A stretch of 64,000 bases of DNA, taken from Alteromonas sp. BL110. GTDB taxonomy: Bacteria > Pseudomonadota > Gammaproteobacteria > Enterobacterales > Alteromonadaceae. The stretch spans positions 62,001-126,000 of the forward strand of contig NZ_CP031967.1 in the NCBI RefSeq assembly GCF_003443615.1. The letters are read 5' to 3'. The notes under the pieces were generated by a model. The model was given only the letters and a program-made list of their open reading frames with translations, was not told where the DNA came from and did not search any database. Positions 61,719-64,000 of this stretch are shown piece by piece; position 1 is the first letter of the stretch, and the number at the start of each line of letters is the position of its first letter. A program made the translations under genes and the position numbers.

Positions 61719-63446
61719 CTACCGATTCTGTTTTCTATACAGGATTTCTATTGCGTCTGCGCTTATAGGCCTCGAATACAGATAGCCTTGTACAAATTCT
61801 ACGTTAAGTGATTTGCAGTAGTTAGACTGGCTTTCTGTTTCCACCCCTTCCACAACGATCTTCAGGTTTAGTTTATGGCCCACATTAACTATTGCTTCCA
61901 TAAGTGCGCTATCGTACTCATTTTCCGGTGCGCCCTCTAGAAATGAACGGTCGATTTTTAGATGTGTTACCGGAAAGTGTTTTAAATAGCTTAGCGAGGA
62001 ATAGCCAGTACCAAAATCATCAATAGAGATTTCTACGCCTAAATCCCGCTGTGCGCGAAGGTCTTCCAAAATAATATTGTCTGACTTAATTAGCACGTTT
62101 TCAGTGAGCTCTAATCCAATATCTTTAGGCGATAAGTTGTAATCGGCCCGATAAGCAGTAAGGCATTCGAAATACGCGCTTTTTTCTAGTTCTTTGCCTG
62201 ACACGTTTATATCGATACGAATTTCAATCCCCTTTTGCTTCCACGCCTGCGCCTGCTGGCATGCTTTTCTAAGCACCCAATTTCCTATATAGCCTATAAG
62301 CTCACCGCGCTCAGCGATAGGTATAAAGACATCAGGAGGGACAGCTTTGGTTTTATCTTCGGGACACCATCTAAGTAGTGCTTCACATGAAGTAAACTCA
62401 CCTGTTTTGCAATCGACCTGGGGCTGAAATACAAGCTTAAATTCATCATTGCGCAGCGATTCGCGTAAATTAACAGCAATATTTCTTTGCTCTCGAAGCC
62501 GCTGACTTAAAGCGCTGGTAAAAAAGTGATACCTATTACGCCCTTCTGCCTTTGCTTGATACATAGCAGCGTCGGCATGCTTTAAAAGGTCGTCAATAAC
62601 ATCACCATCACGGGGATACAAACTGATGCCAATGCTAGAGGTGATATGGACATTTTCAGTACTTAGCGCAAAACTTTCTTGAAAACAGTCGGACAACGTT
62701 TTCGCGATTTCCTCACACTTACTTTCGCATGATACATTGTTAGCGAGGTACACAAACTCATCGCCGCCAAATCGGGCTAGCACGCCGTTAACGCTATCTA
62801 TGCAGCCTGACAAGCGCTTAGCAACCGACTTTAGCAACTCGTCGCCCCACGTATGCCCAAGGGTATCATTCACCTCTTTAAACATATCTAGGTCGATAAA
62901 GAACAGCCCAAAACCTGTGTTGGACGACCTTGCATCTTCAATAACAGAGGTTAAGCATTGTTCTAAAGCGCGCCGGTTGGGTAAATTTGTGAGTAAGTCA
63001 GTGCATGCCATTCGCTCCAGCTCTTGACGTATCTCGTGCTGCTCACTTAAGTCAATATCAACACAATACATCTCTGGCGAATCAGTGCCCTGCTTTAACA
63101 TAACGTGAGAAGAAAAAACGTGAATGGGCTGACCGCCCTTTTTCTTTAATACCAATTCATCAGAAGGTATAGGCTCATCAAACTCAATCCAGCGCTGATG
63201 AAGTTCGATAACATCATTTCGCATAAAGTTTGGGATAATGAGGTCTTCTAGCTTTTTACCCAGCGCTTCGACCTCGCTGTAGCCGTAGATATCTTCGCTT
63301 GATTTATTCCAGTAAATTACATTACGGTACTTGTCGTACCCCTGCACAGATACTTTTGGTAAGGCACTAATGAGCTCAAGGAACCGCCTCTCGGCAGCAC
63401 CATGCTGTCCAAACAACAAGGGCTCTTCGTATCTCTGCAAGCTCAT
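61719..63446 (-). CDS. PAS-GGDEF-EAL protein
   Basis: A 575-residue cytoplasmic protein with a PAS domain (about 30-140), GGDEF with intact RFGGDEF but no RxxD inhibitory site, and EAL with every catalytic part: CEALLRW, INVSGKEL, ELTENVL, IDDFGTGYSSLSYL, KIDRSFL, VVEGVET. It probably acts mainly as a c-di-GMP phosphodiesterase. The start is ATG 63446 with GGGAG; the frame opens at a TTG, 63485. It is convergent with the degenerate protein before it. Confidence 0.92.
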   Translation of the reverse strand: MSLQRYEEPLLFGQHGAAERRFLELISALPKVSVQGYDKYRNVIYWNKSSEDIYGYSEVEALGKKLEDLIIPNFMRNDVIELHQRWIEFDEPIPSDELVLKKKGGQPIHVFSSHVMLKQGTDSPEMYCVDIDLSEQHEIRQELERMACTDLLTNLPNRRALEQCLTSVIEDARSSNTGFGLFFIDLDMFKEVNDTLGHTWGDELLKSVAKRLSGCIDSVNGVLARFGGDEFVYLANNVSCESKCEEIAKTLSDCFQESFALSTENVHITSSIGISLYPRDGDVIDDLLKHADAAMYQAKAEGRNRYHFFTSALSQRLREQRNIAVNLRESLRNDEFKLVFQPQVDCKTGEFTSCEALLRWCPEDKTKAVPPDVFIPIAERGELIGYIGNWVLRKACQQAQAWKQKGIEIRIDINVSGKELEKSAYFECLTAYRADYNLSPKDIGLELTENVLIKSDNIILEDLRAQRDLGVEISIDDFGTGYSSLSYLKHFPVTHLKIDRSFLEGAPENEYDSALMEAIVNVGHKLNLKIVVEGVETESQSNYCKSLNVEFVQGYLYSRPISADAIEILYRKQNR

Positions 63447-63661
63447 CGTACTCCCGTAACTACTATTTAAGTACTCAGCGTTCAAAAAAAAATTGTTAGC
63501 ATTATCTCAGTGTAGTCTAAAAGCAGTAACTAGATGGTCTTATAAGACGTAATACCGAACACAGACGAATAAATGAATACTGTAATTGCAAATACACCAT
63601 ACCGCGCAAATAGCACGAATAGGATTCGATAAAGGTTGAAATCTTTTTGATGGAAAATAGA

Positions 63662-63738
<77 letters not shown>

Positions 63739-63791
63739 ATGTAGAACTGTGTTGCACCTTTGAGGTGGGCGAATGCCGGACAACGGCGCGT

Positions 63792-63820
63792 ATAATACTT
63801 AGCATAGGCGCCACCTGCAA
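63792..63820 (-). promoter_or_regulatory. Promoter of tRNA-Val with GC-rich discriminator
   Basis: On the minus strand TTGCAG (63815-63820), 17 bases, TATTAT (63792-63797), then CGCGCCG before the start of transcription. A GC-rich discriminator is typical of stable-RNA promoters under stringent (ppGpp) control. Confidence 0.75.
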
Positions 63821-63898
63821 GAAAAACTTATTAAAAGAAGGTTCAAGTGACTAATTTGACAGCAATTAGCCGTTTACTTAACGAATAGCTGTTCCATT

Positions 63899-64000
63899 TT
63901 ATATCATGTTAAATGGAAGTGGCTTGATAGCGTCCACTAAGGTTCCGTCCTTTACAGCACGCATAAAGTATTCACCCAGCCTGTCGGTTTCCTTCAATAC
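63899..64000 (-). CDS. 3' end of an unidentified gene (partial)
   Basis: A minus-strand frame enters from the window edge and ends at TAA 63899-63901. The 33 codons seen read VLKETDRLGEYFMRAVKDG...PLPFNMI, an ordinary charged soluble end. It is too short to identify. A coding frame is supported by the lack of stops in this phase and normal amino-acid composition. Confidence 0.5.
   Translation of the reverse strand, partial: VLKETDRLGEYFMRAVKDGTLVDAIKPLPFNMI

Overview
The window is about 64 kb of gammaproteobacterial chromosome. Gene content, moderate G+C and the close protein resemblances all point to the marine genus Alteromonas or a near relative, judged by recognition and not by a database search. 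It opens with the translation operon thrS-infC-rpmI-rplT on the minus strand, with infC starting at AUU. This is followed by housekeeping and membrane genes: a fructosamine-kinase homologue, a pteridine-reductase-type SDR, a DUF3080-like lipoprotein, an MscS channel and a CPBP protease.

The core of the window, about 9-45 kb, is a purine and ureide utilisation island in two blocks. The left block (about 9-23.6 kb) holds an RpiR regulator, an AMI1-like amidase, an oxamate-amidohydrolase (HpxW)-like Ntn hydrolase, a TSUP anion transporter, an ureidoglycine-glyoxylate aminotransferase, allantoate amidohydrolase, an orphan cupin, a urate/xanthine-type NCS2 permease, a TonB receptor and a periplasmic NUP-family protein. 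The right block (about 29.7-44.8 kb) holds adenine deaminase, an AzgA-type permease, a RutR-like TetR regulator with puuE, and one long run xdhA-xdhB-xdhC-uraD-uraH-guaD-puuD. Together they give a route from purine uptake through xanthine, urate, allantoin and allantoate to ureidoglycine, oxalurate and probably oxamate/oxalate. Four RutR-type palindromes (TTGACCA-NN-TGGTCAA and close variants) lie before the two permeases, the TonB receptor and xdhA, so the TetR/RutR-like protein probably controls the whole island.

Between the blocks lies a signalling cassette: hybrid histidine kinase, REC-GGDEF, REC-PAS-GGDEF-EAL and a separate Hpt protein, which looks like a phosphorelay feeding c-di-GMP. 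Between azgA and puuE there is a mobile-element scar: the C-terminal end of a tyrosine recombinase, and a toxin-antitoxin pair whose PIN toxin is interrupted by one in-frame TGA.

From 45 to 64 kb the content is envelope, stress and signalling genes: a PAS-GGDEF cyclase, an ABM monooxygenase, an HxlR regulator divergent from a Tat-exported IorAB-type molybdoenzyme, PagL, KefF/KefC-like proteins, an RND pump pair, a periplasmic metallo-beta-lactamase-fold protein behind two operator-like repeats, a catalytically degenerate LapD/CsrD-like protein, a PAS-GGDEF-EAL protein, tRNA-Val(GAC) and the 3' end of one further gene. No CRISPR array, rRNA or intact prophage was seen.
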